From JAPLCX01 sp964460305 (GTDB lineage Bacteria; Auribacterota; Tritonobacteria; UBA1439), in assembly GCA_964460305.1 (NCBI GenBank), contig CAYWRA010000084.1:1-11823 (forward strand): 11,823 bases of DNA, given 5' to 3'. Within the stretch, counting starts at the first letter, position 1. Each line of letters starts with the position of its first letter. Under the pieces are notes generated by a model that was given only the letters and a program-made list of their open reading frames with translations, made no database searches and was not told the origin of the DNA. This document shows positions 1 through 6,253 of the stretch, in pieces. The position numbers and the translations under genes were made by a program.

Positions 1-712
1 CCGCTTCCGCGAGAACCGTCCCCCAGGGGTCCACGATGAGGCTGTGGCCGTATCGTGGCGTGTCGATCCCGCACGCCCCAGCCCTCGCCGTCGCCAGGAT
101 GAAGCATCCGGTCTCGATCGCGCGCGCGCGGCAGAGGACGTGCCAGTGCGCGGAGCCCGTCGGTATCGGGAACGCCGCGGGAACGACTATTATCTCCGCC
201 CCCCGCAGCGAGAGGTCCAAGAATTGCTCCGGGAAGCGCAGGTCGTAACAAATGCTAAGTCCGATTCGCCCCAGTCCCGTGTCGATGACGGGAGCGGGCG
301 CCGAGCCCCCTAAGAGATCATCGCGTTCGTCTGTGGTGATTTCACCGGGGATATCCACCCGGAAAAGATGACGTTTCCGGTATTTGCCGATCAAGGACCC
401 ATCAGGCCCGAATAGGAGGATGGTGTTATACGGCTTTGCGCCCTCGACGCGTTCGGGGATTGTTCCCGGAGAGAAATAGATGGCGTGCTTTTTCGCAATC
501 GCGGAGAAGCGCTCGGTAAGCGGGTCGGGGACAGGCACCGCGAGGCGGGGGAGATCATGGACGTCGCCGGTGAAGTAGAGATACTCCGGCCCGCAGACGA
601 GCCGCGCCCCTCTTGATGCGGCTTCGGCGACGCGCGCCTCGAACTCGCGTAAGCTCTCCTCGCAATCGGGAGCGCCACGGAACTGTATGAGCGCTGTGGT
701 GAACGTTTTCAT
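1..712 (-). CDS. Nitrilase-superfamily carbon-nitrogen hydrolase (omega-amidase/Nit-like), 3' truncated by window edge
   Basis: About 237 codons are visible on the minus strand; the C-terminal end lies beyond position 1. Read from the ATG at 712, the protein shows the nitrilase catalytic triad in order: Glu43 in GPEYLY, Lys113 in KYRKRHLF and Cys155 in SICYDLRFPE. The later stretch AHWHVLCRARAIE and the ending GHSLIVDPWGTVLAEA are typical of the Nit1/Nit2 branch. Those enzymes hydrolyse the amide of alpha-ketoglutaramate or of deaminated glutathione (metabolite repair); which substrate applies here is inferred from family resemblance only. The family is usually about 260-280 residues, so only a short tail is missing. 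No signal peptide is seen, so it is cytosolic. An AGGTG Shine-Dalgarno sits a few bases before the ATG. It diverges from nothing nearby and appears to stand alone in the visible part. Confidence 0.9.
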   Translation of the reverse strand, partial: MKTFTTALIQFRGAPDCEESLREFEARVAEAASRGARLVCGPEYLYFTGDVHDLPRLAVPVPDPLTERFSAIAKKHAIYFSPGTIPERVEGAKPYNTILLFGPDGSLIGKYRKRHLFRVDIPGEITTDERDDLLGGSAPAPVIDTGLGRIGLSICYDLRFPEQFLDLSLRGAEIIVVPAAFPIPTGSAHWHVLCRARAIETGCFILATARAGACGIDTPRYGHSLIVDPWGTVLAEA

Positions 713-743
713 TAACACCTGATTCAGCCGACTGACCTGATCG

Positions 744-770
744 TTTTTACAAAGAGTAAAAGAGAACAAA
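744..770 (-). repeat. Family A dispersed repeat, copy 1
   Basis: On the minus strand this reads GTTCTCTTTTACTCTTTGTA followed by A-rich sequence. The same core occurs at 938-960, 2219-2243, 2461-2485, 9561-9592, 10724-10749 and, in part, at 10858-10880. All copies are intergenic. This one lies in the likely 5' untranslated region of the nitrilase gene. Confidence 0.7.
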
Positions 771-859
771 CCAGCTTGTTTATCTAATGATTGTCAGGGT
801 TCCCCACCTGCCGAATGGCTGGCGGGGATTTGCCGAATTCGCGTTGAATGGTTGAGGGC

Positions 860-879
860 GGGCTTGATAAATCAAGCCC
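860..879. repeat. Perfect palindrome, 9-bp arms
   Basis: GGGCTTGAT (860-868) and its exact reverse complement ATCAAGCCC (871-879) are separated by AA. The flanks GAGGGC and CTACA extend the look of a small dispersed palindromic element. There is no T-run, so a terminator is unlikely. Confidence 0.7.
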
Positions 880-937
880 CTACAAGATTAAGCATTTTTG
901 TGACAGCGAGTATAGCTGCTTATGCTCTTCTCTTCCG

Positions 938-960
938 CTCTTTTACTCTTTGTGAAAAAA
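938..960 (+). repeat. Family A dispersed repeat, copy 2
   Basis: This copy reads CTCTTTTACTCTTTGTGAAA plus further A residues, in the orientation opposite to copy 1. It directly abuts a family E block, so the two families are juxtaposed. Confidence 0.7.
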
Positions 961-963
961 CCC

Positions 964-1027
964 GTGTGAATCCGTGGATGCAACCGCTGCCCTTTCAAAT
1001 CCGCTCCATCCGCGGAATCCGCGGTGG
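964..1027 (-). repeat. Family E periodic repeat (CGGATT units)
   Basis: On the minus strand the block reads as successive units ending in CGGATT or CGGATGG, for example CCGCGGATT then CCGCGGATGG then AGCGGATTT, and later CATCCACGGATTCACAC. The spacing between units is about 9-11 bp. Related blocks are at 4725-4758, 4806-4836 and 10700-10724. Confidence 0.65.
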
Positions 1028-1227
1028 AGAACAACGTTCCAGAAATAGTAAAAGAGATTTGTGAACGCCTGATAAGCATGGCACACATGGGGATCGGCGA
1101 TCAAGGGGAAACCGTCACCGTCTGAATGGTGAAGGTGAGCGCGTTTTTCGATTTCGGCTGTGCGCTGGCGGGCAGGCAGGGTATTTGTCATTCTCAATAT
1201 CGGAATTTGGGATTTTTCCTTGATGGA

Positions 1228-2122
1228 CTACTGGACCAGCATCTTGATCCGGATTTCACAGAAGGCATCGGGTGTACCCGGAGTAGTGAGACCGGCGATT
1301 ATTTCGTATTCTCCGGCGACTGCATTGAGGGGCACAAGGGCGTTCAGAAGCTCGTATGACGCTGTGGAGACATGCTCGGGCACATTGGTTGCAATTGGTA
1401 AAACGCCCTGACGTATAACGCCGGGGGCCGTTATTGAGAGATAGCGCCCCTCGGGATTTTTGATGAGCGCGTAGGCGTCAAACGGTTCGGAGACTCCGGC
1501 AACCTCTGCGACTATGCGCACCGCATCGCCGGGCTGGTACGTTTCGGCATTGCACTTGAGTGTGAGGCATGGGGGCGGTGGGGGAGGAAGCTTGTCGTCC
1601 NNNNNNNNNNNNNATTACTTCTACGATCTCACTCGAAGGGATATCCTGCCCTCCCCGTGCATACCGGATGATACCGGTTGTGTCGATGACGTAACTATAG
1701 GGAACGCTTGCAATGGCGTAGTCGGCATACGTTGAACCGTTATTTTCGGCGATCACCTTTTGAGAGCAGTTGGTGGCGGCAATCATCGCGATCACGTCGT
1801 TTACGTCGTAGCCGCCATATGCATACGCGATTTGTGCGAAGACGACGTTGGGATTGCCGGCAAAAGATGGGAGCACTTCGGTTTCCACTTTCCGCACAAG
1901 GAATTGGCACAGCGGGCACGTTGGATTGTTGAACTGAAGATAAACGATCTTCCCGCTGCAGTCTTTGGACAGGCCGAAGCGCTGGCTGGTGAGCCCGTTG
2001 ATGTCGCAGAGGTTTTCGGTAAAATCGGGCGCCTTCGTACCGGCGGCAAGCCCTGCCGTAAGAGACGCGGGCGCAAGTGTGACGGCTAAAACGATCAATG
2101 AAAACCCGAGATATCTTTTCAT
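1228..2122 (-). CDS. Exported thioredoxin-fold (redoxin/TlpA-like) protein with C-terminal beta-rich domain; interrupted by scaffold gap
   Basis: The protein begins MKRYLGFSLIVLAVTLAPAS, a typical Sec signal peptide, so it should act outside the cytoplasm. A thioredoxin-like domain follows, starting at GTKAPDFT and carrying a redox pair Cys69-Pro-Leu-Cys72 in NPTCPLCQ, and later VPYSYVIDTTGIIRYARGG, typical of TlpA/AhpC-TSA proteins. At 1601-1613 the sequence is N; after it the frame shifts by one and a Pro-rich linker (six Pro) leads into a roughly 100-residue domain (TLKCNAETYQPGDAVRIVAE onward) that looks like a beta sandwich. I treat this as one gene because the linker frame is open right up to the gap and no start site is needed there; the gap length is then wrong modulo 3. 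The start at 2122 is preferred over 2134, because the GGAG at 2138-2135 touches the latter, though its 12-base gap to 2122 is long. The partner of the redox pair is unknown. Confidence 0.8.
1601..1613. other. Assembly gap (13 N)
   Basis: Thirteen undetermined bases lie inside the redoxin gene. The coding frames on the two sides differ by one, so the true gap length is probably not 13. The gap lies next to GC-rich sequence encoding a run of prolines, which is hard to sequence and assemble. Confidence 0.97.
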
Positions 2123-2161
2123 TGCAATAACCATCTCCGAACAACTTCTACTCCCACGGGT

Positions 2162-2190
2162 AAAATACCAGAAATAGTGAGCATTGTCAA
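2162..2190 (-). promoter_or_regulatory. Sigma70-type promoter for the redoxin gene
   Basis: On the minus strand a perfect TTGACA (2190-2185) is followed after exactly 17 bases by TATTTT (2167-2162). Transcription would begin near 2154, about 30 bases before the chosen start codon. The perfect -35 box, ideal spacing and position make this one of the two best promoters in the window. Confidence 0.65.
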
Positions 2191-2218
2191 GAGTGCCGAC
2201 CCGAAATGGAGGATATAG

Positions 2219-2243
2219 TTTTCCACAAAGAGTAAAAGAGAGG
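2219..2243 (-). repeat. Family A dispersed repeat, copy 3
   Basis: The minus strand reads CTCTCTTTTACTCTTTGTGG then AAAA. It lies about 30 bases upstream of the redoxin -35 box. Confidence 0.7.
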
Positions 2244-2304
2244 AAAGAGATATTGCGGGGAGCAGGAGATTTACCGCTATTTCTTTAAATCTGCGTTCTA
2301 TCCC

Positions 2305-2329
2305 TCGAAGAGGCCCCATTGGGGCGCGT
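2305..2329. repeat. Family B GC-palindrome, copy 1
   Basis: TCGAAGAGGCCCCATTGGGG followed by CGCGT matches the other family B copies (8000-8020, 9610-9640, 10150-10170, 10880-10905) in having GAAG, a GGCCCC core, two or three variable bases, and GGGGC. It can fold as a GGCCCC/GGGGC hairpin. Confidence 0.65.
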
Positions 2330-2460
2330 CGATCTGAGGCAAACAACTTTTTCTCTGTGAATTCTCTCCCTACATCTAGAGGCCTCAGCCATCTTCCTTG
2401 ACACATACCATAATATAACATTCAAAAGTAGAGATTCCAGACTTGACCCCTTTTGACTTT

Positions 2461-2485
2461 TCGCTCCTTTGCTCTTTGTGAGAAC
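2461..2485 (+). repeat. Family A dispersed repeat, copy 4
   Basis: The stretch TCGCTCCTTTGCTCTTTGTG followed by AGAAC is a diverged family A copy in plus orientation. Confidence 0.6.
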
Positions 2486-2541
2486 TGTAATCGCTGTGTT
2501 CCTTGCCGCCCACTCTCTTTAATCCTTCGTTGTGTTTTGTC

Positions 2542-2574
2542 ATTTGAGATTTGGGATTTGGGGTTTGGGATTTT
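2542..2574 (+). repeat. Short tandem array of ATTTGGG heptamers (family F-like)
   Basis: Four consecutive 7-bp units are seen: ATTTGAG, ATTTGGG, ATTTGGG, GTTTGGG, then a partial ATTTT. GTTTTGTCATTTG precedes the array, linking it to the AATGACAAA-type sequence between the two polyamine genes. AATTTGGGATTTTT at about 1205-1218 is a related single copy. Confidence 0.7.
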
Positions 2575-2594
2575 ATTCGGTGCCCTCTTAGCTC

Positions 2595-2622
2595 TTGACT
2601 GCCGGCGTCCTCGTGGTATTAT
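2595..2622 (+). promoter_or_regulatory. Sigma70-type promoter for the lysine-rich gene
   Basis: TTGACT (2595-2600), 16 bases, then TATTAT (2617-2622); each hexamer matches the consensus at five of six positions. A transcript starting near 2630 would carry a short leader to the GGGAGG at 2661-2666. The promoter overlaps an upstream in-frame ATG at 2595, which argues that translation really begins at 2673. Confidence 0.65.
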
Positions 2623-2672
2623 CGAAACGAGAAGTGCGATGCGGGGGGCTTGTAAGAAAAGGGAGGCCGGCC

Positions 2673-3185
2673 ATGGCTAAAGAAGTTATATCCACTGATC
2701 CGATTGAGAAACCGGTAGAGGCAAAAAGTCCGTCAAGAAAATGGAAAACCATGAAGAAGGTTGTGAAACAGTCCGCCAAGAAATCGGTTGGCAAGGCCGT
2801 GGCGAAAGGCGCGAAAAAACCGGCAAAGACGAAGGGGAAAAAGCGCGTCCTCAAGATCGGGAAACAGGTAGTGAAGATTCCCGCCAATGCGCTCGGCCCT
2901 GGATCAGCGCCGACGATCCTGCTGTTAAAAGAGGGCGGGCAGGTTGAGCCGGTGTGGATCCAGTATTCACAGATGAACGCGGCAAAGCCCAGCAAGCGCC
3001 CGGGCGTCCCGACGGACATCCGTGTGGGCAACCTGGTCGGTTGGAAGACCGACGGCGGCAAAGACCGCATCGGTGTCGTCCAGGAATTCCTTTCCGACTC
3101 GGCCGTTGTTGGCATGGGGGGGAAGACCGAGCTCATTCGCATCGCCAGGCTCACCAAGCTTTCAGAAAAGGTGAAAGATCTCTGA
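2673..3185 (+). CDS. Lysine-rich (histone-H1-like tail) protein with small C-terminal beta domain, function unknown
   Basis: This 170-residue protein starts at an ATG with a strong GGGAGG six bases upstream. Residues 21-64 are basic and low-complexity, with 17 lysines between 23 and 64 in AKK/KAVAKGAKK-type motifs, like bacterial histone-H1-like nucleoid proteins. Residues about 77-166 are different: TILLLKEGGQVEPVWIQYSQ, a Lys/Pro-rich turn, then VGNLVGWKTDGGKDRIGVVQ and further alternating hydrophobic segments, which suggests a small SH3- or KOW-like beta barrel. There is no signal peptide or membrane segment. I do not recognise the family; binding to DNA or RNA through the tail is inferred from composition only. 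The gene has its own promoter and a good terminator, so it is probably monocistronic and could be highly expressed. Confidence 0.85.
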   Translation: MAKEVISTDPIEKPVEAKSPSRKWKTMKKVVKQSAKKSVGKAVAKGAKKPAKTKGKKRVLKIGKQVVKIPANALGPGSAPTILLLKEGGQVEPVWIQYSQMNAAKPSKRPGVPTDIRVGNLVGWKTDGGKDRIGVVQEFLSDSAVVGMGGKTELIRIARLTKLSEKVKDL

Positions 3186-3220
3186 TCTCCGCGCCCTTCC
3201 CGGCGTGGAGTTACTCACGG

Positions 3221-3260
3221 GCGTAGCCGGCATATGAACGTGTCGGCTACGCTTTTGTTT
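3221..3260 (+). terminator. Rho-independent terminator of the lysine-rich gene
   Basis: Arms GCGTAGCCG (3221-3229) and CGGCTACGC (3244-3252) pair perfectly, with a 14-base loop, and are followed by TTTTGTTT. It lies about 35 bases after the stop codon of the lysine-rich gene and before the transporter. Confidence 0.8.
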
Positions 3261-3319
3261 ATTCGGAGCGCGCGCTCACAACCAATTTTATGAAGACAGG
3301 CATGAAGGGTCGTCGTCGA

Positions 3320-4627
3320 ATGGGGGCCTTAGATACAATTTTCCACTCGCTCCGCTACAGGAACTATCGGCTCTTCTTCGGCGGGCAGAGCGTTTCACTG
3401 ATCGGCACATGGATGCAGCAGATCGCCATGAGCTGGCTCGTCTATCGGCTGACGAATTCGGCATTTCTCCTCGGCGCCGTAGCCTTCTGCTCGCAGATCC
3501 CCGCCTTTGTATTGAGCCCGCTCACCGGCGTTCTGGCGGACAGGTTGAACCGGCGCCACATCCTCATCGTGACCCAGGCGGTTGCGATGGTTCAGGCATT
3601 TATGCTGGCGGCGCTCACCCTCACCGGCGTCATTCAGGTCTGGCAGATCGTTTTTTTAGGGGTTCTCCTGGGGTGCGTGAACTCGTTTGACATACCGGCG
3701 CGGCATTCCTTCCTTATTGACATGGTTGAAAGGAAAGAAATCCTCGGGAATGCGATCGCCCTGAATTCTTTTATGTTTAATTTCGCCAGATTGGTGGGCC
3801 CATCGCTGGCGGGGATTCTCATCGCCTACAGCAGTGAAGGAACGTGCTTTCTCTTGAACGGAGTGAGTTTTATATTTGTCATCATCTCGCTCCTCGCAAT
3901 GAAGATAACGAAATCGCGGCCGGTGGCGCGCGACTCCCGCTTGCTCCACGATTTGAAGGAAGGCCTCGTCTATACCTTCGGCTTCGCCCCCATACGGTCC
4001 ATACTCATGCTCCTCAGCGTGAGCAGCCTGATGGGCCTGTCCTACGTCGTGCTCATGCCCGTTGTCGCAAAGGACGTTCTCCATGGGGGACCACAGACGC
4101 TCGGCTTCCTCATGGCGGCCTCTGGCACGGGAGCGTTGTTGGCAACCGTCTATCTTGCTTCAAGAAAAGACGTGCTGAGGCTCGGGAGGATGCTCCCCCT
4201 ATCCACTGCGCTCTTCGGGGCGGGTTTGGTTGCGTTCTCATTTTCTCGGGTGATGTGGATCTCGCTGCCGCTCTTGTTCGTCGCCGGTTTCTGGATGATG
4301 GTGCAGATGGCGTTGAGTAACACCGTGCTACAAGTAATTGTCGAGGATGATAAACGGGGGCGGGTGATGAGCTTTTATACGATGTCGCTCATGGGGATGG
4401 CGCCTCTCGGCAGCTTGCTTTCGGGATTTCTTGCCGGCCGGATCGGTGTGCTTCACACGCTCATGATCGGCGGCCTCGCCTGCGCTCTGGCGTCACTCGT
4501 TTTCGCTCTCCGCATAAAGGCGCTCCAGCAGATGCTCCATCCCGTCTATCGCAAGATGGGTATCGTGCCGGAAGTGGCCACGGGAATCCAGGCGGCAGTG
4601 GAGTTGGCCACCCCGCCGGAGGATTAG
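3320..4627 (+). CDS. MFS transporter, MFS_3/EntS-like exporter
   Basis: The protein (435 residues from 3320) is a polytopic membrane protein with about twelve hydrophobic segments. Its start, FHSLRYRNYRLFFGGQ then LIGTWMQQIAMSWLVYRLT, is highly characteristic of the MFS_3 family that includes EntS, a siderophore exporter. The loop-2 motif A is present as GVLADRLNRR (residues 70-79), and a second-half equivalent appears at EDDKRGRVMSFYTM. The family exports siderophores, drugs or metabolites by proton antiport; the substrate cannot be told from sequence and no siderophore gene is adjacent. Start choice: 3320 has AAGGG ten bases upstream; in-frame ATGs at 3290 and 3302 have no good ribosome-binding site but cannot be excluded. 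It follows a terminator, so it must have its own promoter, which I could not place. Confidence 0.88.
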   Translation: MGALDTIFHSLRYRNYRLFFGGQSVSLIGTWMQQIAMSWLVYRLTNSAFLLGAVAFCSQIPAFVLSPLTGVLADRLNRRHILIVTQAVAMVQAFMLAALTLTGVIQVWQIVFLGVLLGCVNSFDIPARHSFLIDMVERKEILGNAIALNSFMFNFARLVGPSLAGILIAYSSEGTCFLLNGVSFIFVIISLLAMKITKSRPVARDSRLLHDLKEGLVYTFGFAPIRSILMLLSVSSLMGLSYVVLMPVVAKDVLHGGPQTLGFLMAASGTGALLATVYLASRKDVLRLGRMLPLSTALFGAGLVAFSFSRVMWISLPLLFVAGFWMMVQMALSNTVLQVIVEDDKRGRVMSFYTMSLMGMAPLGSLLSGFLAGRIGVLHTLMIGGLACALASLVFALRIKALQQMLHPVYRKMGIVPEVATGIQAAVELATPPED

Positions 4628-4655
4628 GGGGCAAAGGAATACCGTAACAATGTTG

Positions 4656-4683
4656 AACCACGGAGTACGCAGAGGGTACCGAG
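4656..4683 (+). repeat. Family E-related periodic repeat
   Basis: The stretch AACCACGGAGTACGCAGAGG then GTACCGAG shows purine-rich units of about 9-11 bp (CACGGAGTA, CGCAGAGGGTA). It is the inverse of the 4851-4897 block, so the two could pair across the element between them. Confidence 0.6.
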
Positions 4684-4687
4684 ACTG

Positions 4688-4801
4688 ACTACAGTTTCTG
4701 GTTACTCGTTTCTCCGGCGTTTTTATCCACGGATTTCACGGATTACACAGATTAAAACGGGTTCTTCAAGTAACCAGAAACTTAAAATCGGAAACTGTAG
4801 T
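4688..4801. repeat. Compound inverted-repeat element enclosing periodic repeats
   Basis: The outer arms ACTACAGTTTC (4688-4698) and GAAACTGTAGT (4791-4801) are perfect reverse complements. GTTTCTGGTTAC (4694-4705) also pairs perfectly with GTAACCAGAAAC (4770-4781). The right arm is therefore the left arm's complement interrupted by 14 extra bases that repeat GAAAC. The interior holds a family E array at 4725-4758. There is no open reading frame inside, so it resembles a tiny non-autonomous element or a structured RNA. Confidence 0.65.
4725..4758 (+). repeat. Family E periodic repeat, best copy
   Basis: Three units follow one another: CCACGGATTT, CACGGATTA and CACAGATTA, then AAAC. The period is 9-10 bp, close to one helical turn. 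Confidence 0.75.
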
Positions 4802-4805
4802 TCCC

Positions 4806-4836
4806 ATCTGTGTATATCGGTGTTCATCCGTGGTTA
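4806..4836 (-). repeat. Family E periodic repeat, inverted copy
   Basis: The minus strand reads AACCACGGATGAACACCGAT then ATACACAGAT, which is the same unit series as at 4725-4758 in the opposite orientation. Confidence 0.7.
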
Positions 4837-4850
4837 AAATTAATTTGGGC

Positions 4851-4897
4851 TTTGTTTCCTCGGTGCCCTCGGAGTCTTCTCTGTGGACTCTGTGGTT
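4851..4897 (-). repeat. Family E-related CCACAGAG/CACCGAGG repeat
   Basis: On the minus strand the units AACCACAGAGTCCACAGAG, AAGACTCCGAGGG and CACCGAGGAAAC follow at 10-12 bp spacing. The inverse counterpart is at 4656-4683. Confidence 0.6.
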
Positions 4898-4934
4898 GCC
4901 ATTGAGGCTGATTTTTGCGAGACGCGGATTAGAT

Positions 4935-4963
4935 TTGCAGGGAGCTCGGGATTATCATAGAAT
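4935..4963 (+). promoter_or_regulatory. Possible promoter of the polyamine gene pair
   Basis: TTGCAG (4935-4940), a 17-base spacer and TAGAAT (4958-4963). The -10 box matches five of six bases, the -35 box only three. The predicted start near 4970 gives a leader of about 38 bases before the decarboxylase. It is the first non-repeat DNA upstream of the gene. Confidence 0.4.
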
Positions 4964-5007
4964 CTGCACCTGCGTGAGATTGCAGGGGGGTCATGAAAGG
5001 CGGGCGG

Positions 5008-6135
5008 ATGTCCACGCGGACACTCGATAACAACGGCCAACGGCTGAGGAACCTTGTGCGGAGGCATGGGACGCCGCTCATGGCCGTGAGCCGGTCGGCA
5101 TTGCGGGCGCAGATCGGCCGCTTCCGGCGGGCGCTTCCCAGGGTGGAGCCGTTCTACGCCATAAAGGCCAATCCCCATCCGGAGATCATCGCCACGCTCG
5201 TGGCGGCGGGGGCGGGATTCGACGTCGCTTCACGGGCGGAGATGGAATCGGTCCTCGATACCGGTGCGGCGCCGGGGCGCATTATCTTCGCAAACACCAT
5301 CAAGCATGTCGGGGCGATACGCGCTGCGGCGCGACGCGGCGTGGGGCTCATGACCTTCGACAGCGAGTATGAGCTCGACAAGATCGCCGAAAACGCCCCC
5401 GGCGCGCGCGTCATCGTCCGCATCAAGGTGCCGAACGTAGGCTCGGTCGTCGAGCTGAGTTTGAAATTCGGGGCCGATCCGGCGGATGCGGTCCAGTTGC
5501 TCATCAAGGCGCACAGGCTCGGACTGAAGCCGACGGGCGTTAGCTTTCACGTGGGGAGCCAGTGCACGCACCTGGGCAATTACGTGGACGCGCTCGAGAT
5601 GGCGGCGATCATCGTGCGGGACTCGAAGCTCAAGCAGCTCCCGATCGAGATAGTGGACATCGGCGGCGGGTTCCCGATCCCACACTGCGACGGCGACGAG
5701 GACGTGTTCGACCGGATGGCGAGCGTGATCTCCCGCGAGATCGACAGGCTCTTCGACAGGAGCATCCGCATCATCGCGGAACCGGGAAGGTTCATCGTCG
5801 GCCCCGCCGCGACGCTCGTCATGAGGGTGATCGGCAAGGCCATACGCGAGAACAAGCACTGGTATTATCTCGACGACGGGGTCTACGGGGCGCTGAGCGG
5901 TCTTATTTTCGACCACGCGAAATACCAGTTCAAGGTTTTGAAATCCGGCAGGAGGCAGCTCTCTACGCTCGCCGGCCCGACGTGCGACAGCCTGGACATC
6001 ATCGCCCGCGGGGAGGACCTGCCCGAGCTCGAGATCGATGACATCGTCTACGTGAACAGCGTGGGCGCATACAGCTCCGCGAGCGCCACCGATTTCAACG
6101 GCTTTACCCGGGCCAAGATCGTCATGGTGCATTAG
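5008..6135 (+). CDS. Fold-III PLP-dependent ornithine/lysine decarboxylase
   Basis: The 375-residue protein belongs to the eukaryotic-type ornithine decarboxylase family (alanine-racemase fold). The PLP lysine is Lys53 in FYAIKANPHPEI, His181 (FHVGSQ) stacks on PLP, GGGFP is at 219-223, EPGRF starts at Glu258, and GPTCDSLD gives the substrate-binding Cys326-Asp327; Tyr355 closes the PLP site. The spacings Lys-His (128), His-Glu (77) and Cys-Tyr (29) equal those I recall for mouse ODC. GPTCDS marks ornithine or lysine decarboxylases; diaminopimelate decarboxylase would show GPxCESGD. It should make putrescine and perhaps cadaverine in the cytosol. The start at 5008 has AAAGG seven bases upstream; an in-frame ATG at 4993 has its G-run too close. 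The DHS-like gene follows after 118 bp of repeat sequence and is probably cotranscribed. Confidence 0.88.
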   Translation: MSTRTLDNNGQRLRNLVRRHGTPLMAVSRSALRAQIGRFRRALPRVEPFYAIKANPHPEIIATLVAAGAGFDVASRAEMESVLDTGAAPGRIIFANTIKHVGAIRAAARRGVGLMTFDSEYELDKIAENAPGARVIVRIKVPNVGSVVELSLKFGADPADAVQLLIKAHRLGLKPTGVSFHVGSQCTHLGNYVDALEMAAIIVRDSKLKQLPIEIVDIGGGFPIPHCDGDEDVFDRMASVISREIDRLFDRSIRIIAEPGRFIVGPAATLVMRVIGKAIRENKHWYYLDDGVYGALSGLIFDHAKYQFKVLKSGRRQLSTLAGPTCDSLDIIARGEDLPELEIDDIVYVNSVGAYSSASATDFNGFTRAKIVMVH

Positions 6136-6137
6136 GT

Positions 6138-6230
6138 AAATGACAAAATTCAAATGACAAAACTACAATAGTGTTTTGACATTTGCCATTTGGTATTTGT
6201 CATTCTTTTGTCATTTGACATTTTTCATTG
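6138..6230. repeat. Family F AT-rich inverted repeat between the polyamine genes
   Basis: Direct units resembling AAATGACAAAA occur at 6139-6163 and their inverse, ATTTGTCATT and TTTTGTCATTTGACATTT, at 6173-6230. The centre forms a hairpin: CAAATGACAAAAC (6151-6163) pairs with GTTTTGACATTTG (6173-6185) with one mismatch and a 9-base loop. The element fills nearly the entire gap between the decarboxylase stop and the next ribosome-binding site. The heptamer array at 2542-2574 is related. Confidence 0.7.
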
Positions 6231-6253
6231 CTAGAACGGAGGTTGGATACAGA

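Larger units (their letters stand above)
713..1227. other. Gene-free spacer filled with dispersed repeats
   Basis: No convincing gene was found here. The spacer lies between the start of the nitrilase gene and the stop of the redoxin gene, both on the minus strand. It contains two family A copies, a palindrome at 860-879 and a family E block at 964-1027. A minus-strand open frame across 943-1197 reads through two of these repeats and resembles no family I know. The part from about 1035 to 1190 is unexplained; it includes CCAGAAATAGT at about 1036-1046, which recurs near 2168-2178 inside the redoxin promoter. At 1187-1218 a family F-like GTCATTCTCAATATCGGAAT stretch leads into AATTTGGGATTTTT just after the redoxin stop. 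Confidence 0.6.
2135..2594. other. Divergent intergenic region with repeats
   Basis: This spacer separates the minus-strand redoxin gene from the plus-strand lysine-rich gene. It holds the redoxin promoter (2162-2190), family A copies at 2219-2243 and 2461-2485, a family B palindrome at 2305-2329 and heptamer repeats at 2542-2574. No protein-coding gene is supported; the minus-strand open frame over 2119-2421 runs through repeats and the promoter. The promoter of the rightward gene begins at its end (2595). Confidence 0.6.
4628..5007. other. Intergenic region: mosaic of family E-type periodic repeats and an inverted-repeat element
   Basis: No gene is supported here. From left to right the region holds a CCACGGAGTACGCAGAGGG block (4656-4683), an inverted-repeat element (4688-4801) enclosing a CACGGATT array, a reverse-orientation block (4806-4836), a CTCTGTGG/CCTCGG block (4851-4897) and a possible promoter (4935-4963). 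Almost two thirds of the spacer is repeat. Confidence 0.65.

Noticed and set aside
860..879. Terminator at the GGGCTTGAT palindrome
   Set aside because: The stem is followed by CTACAAG, without a T-run on either strand, and no gene ends just before it.
943..1197. Minus-strand open frame of 84 codons in the left spacer
   Set aside because: It runs through family A and E repeats, lacks a clear ribosome-binding site, and its product is unfamiliar.
2398..2420. TTGACA followed by CATAATATAAC, a possible rightward promoter
   Set aside because: The -10-like sequence is only 7-10 bases from the -35 box, too close for sigma70, and no gene begins nearby.
2119..2421. Minus-strand open frame of 100 codons with a hydrophobic stretch
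   Set aside because: It overlaps the redoxin promoter and leader and reads through family A and B repeats.
5230..6153. Minus-strand open frame of 307 codons
   Set aside because: It is antisense to the decarboxylase, which has all its catalytic motifs; this is a common artefact of GC-rich third positions.
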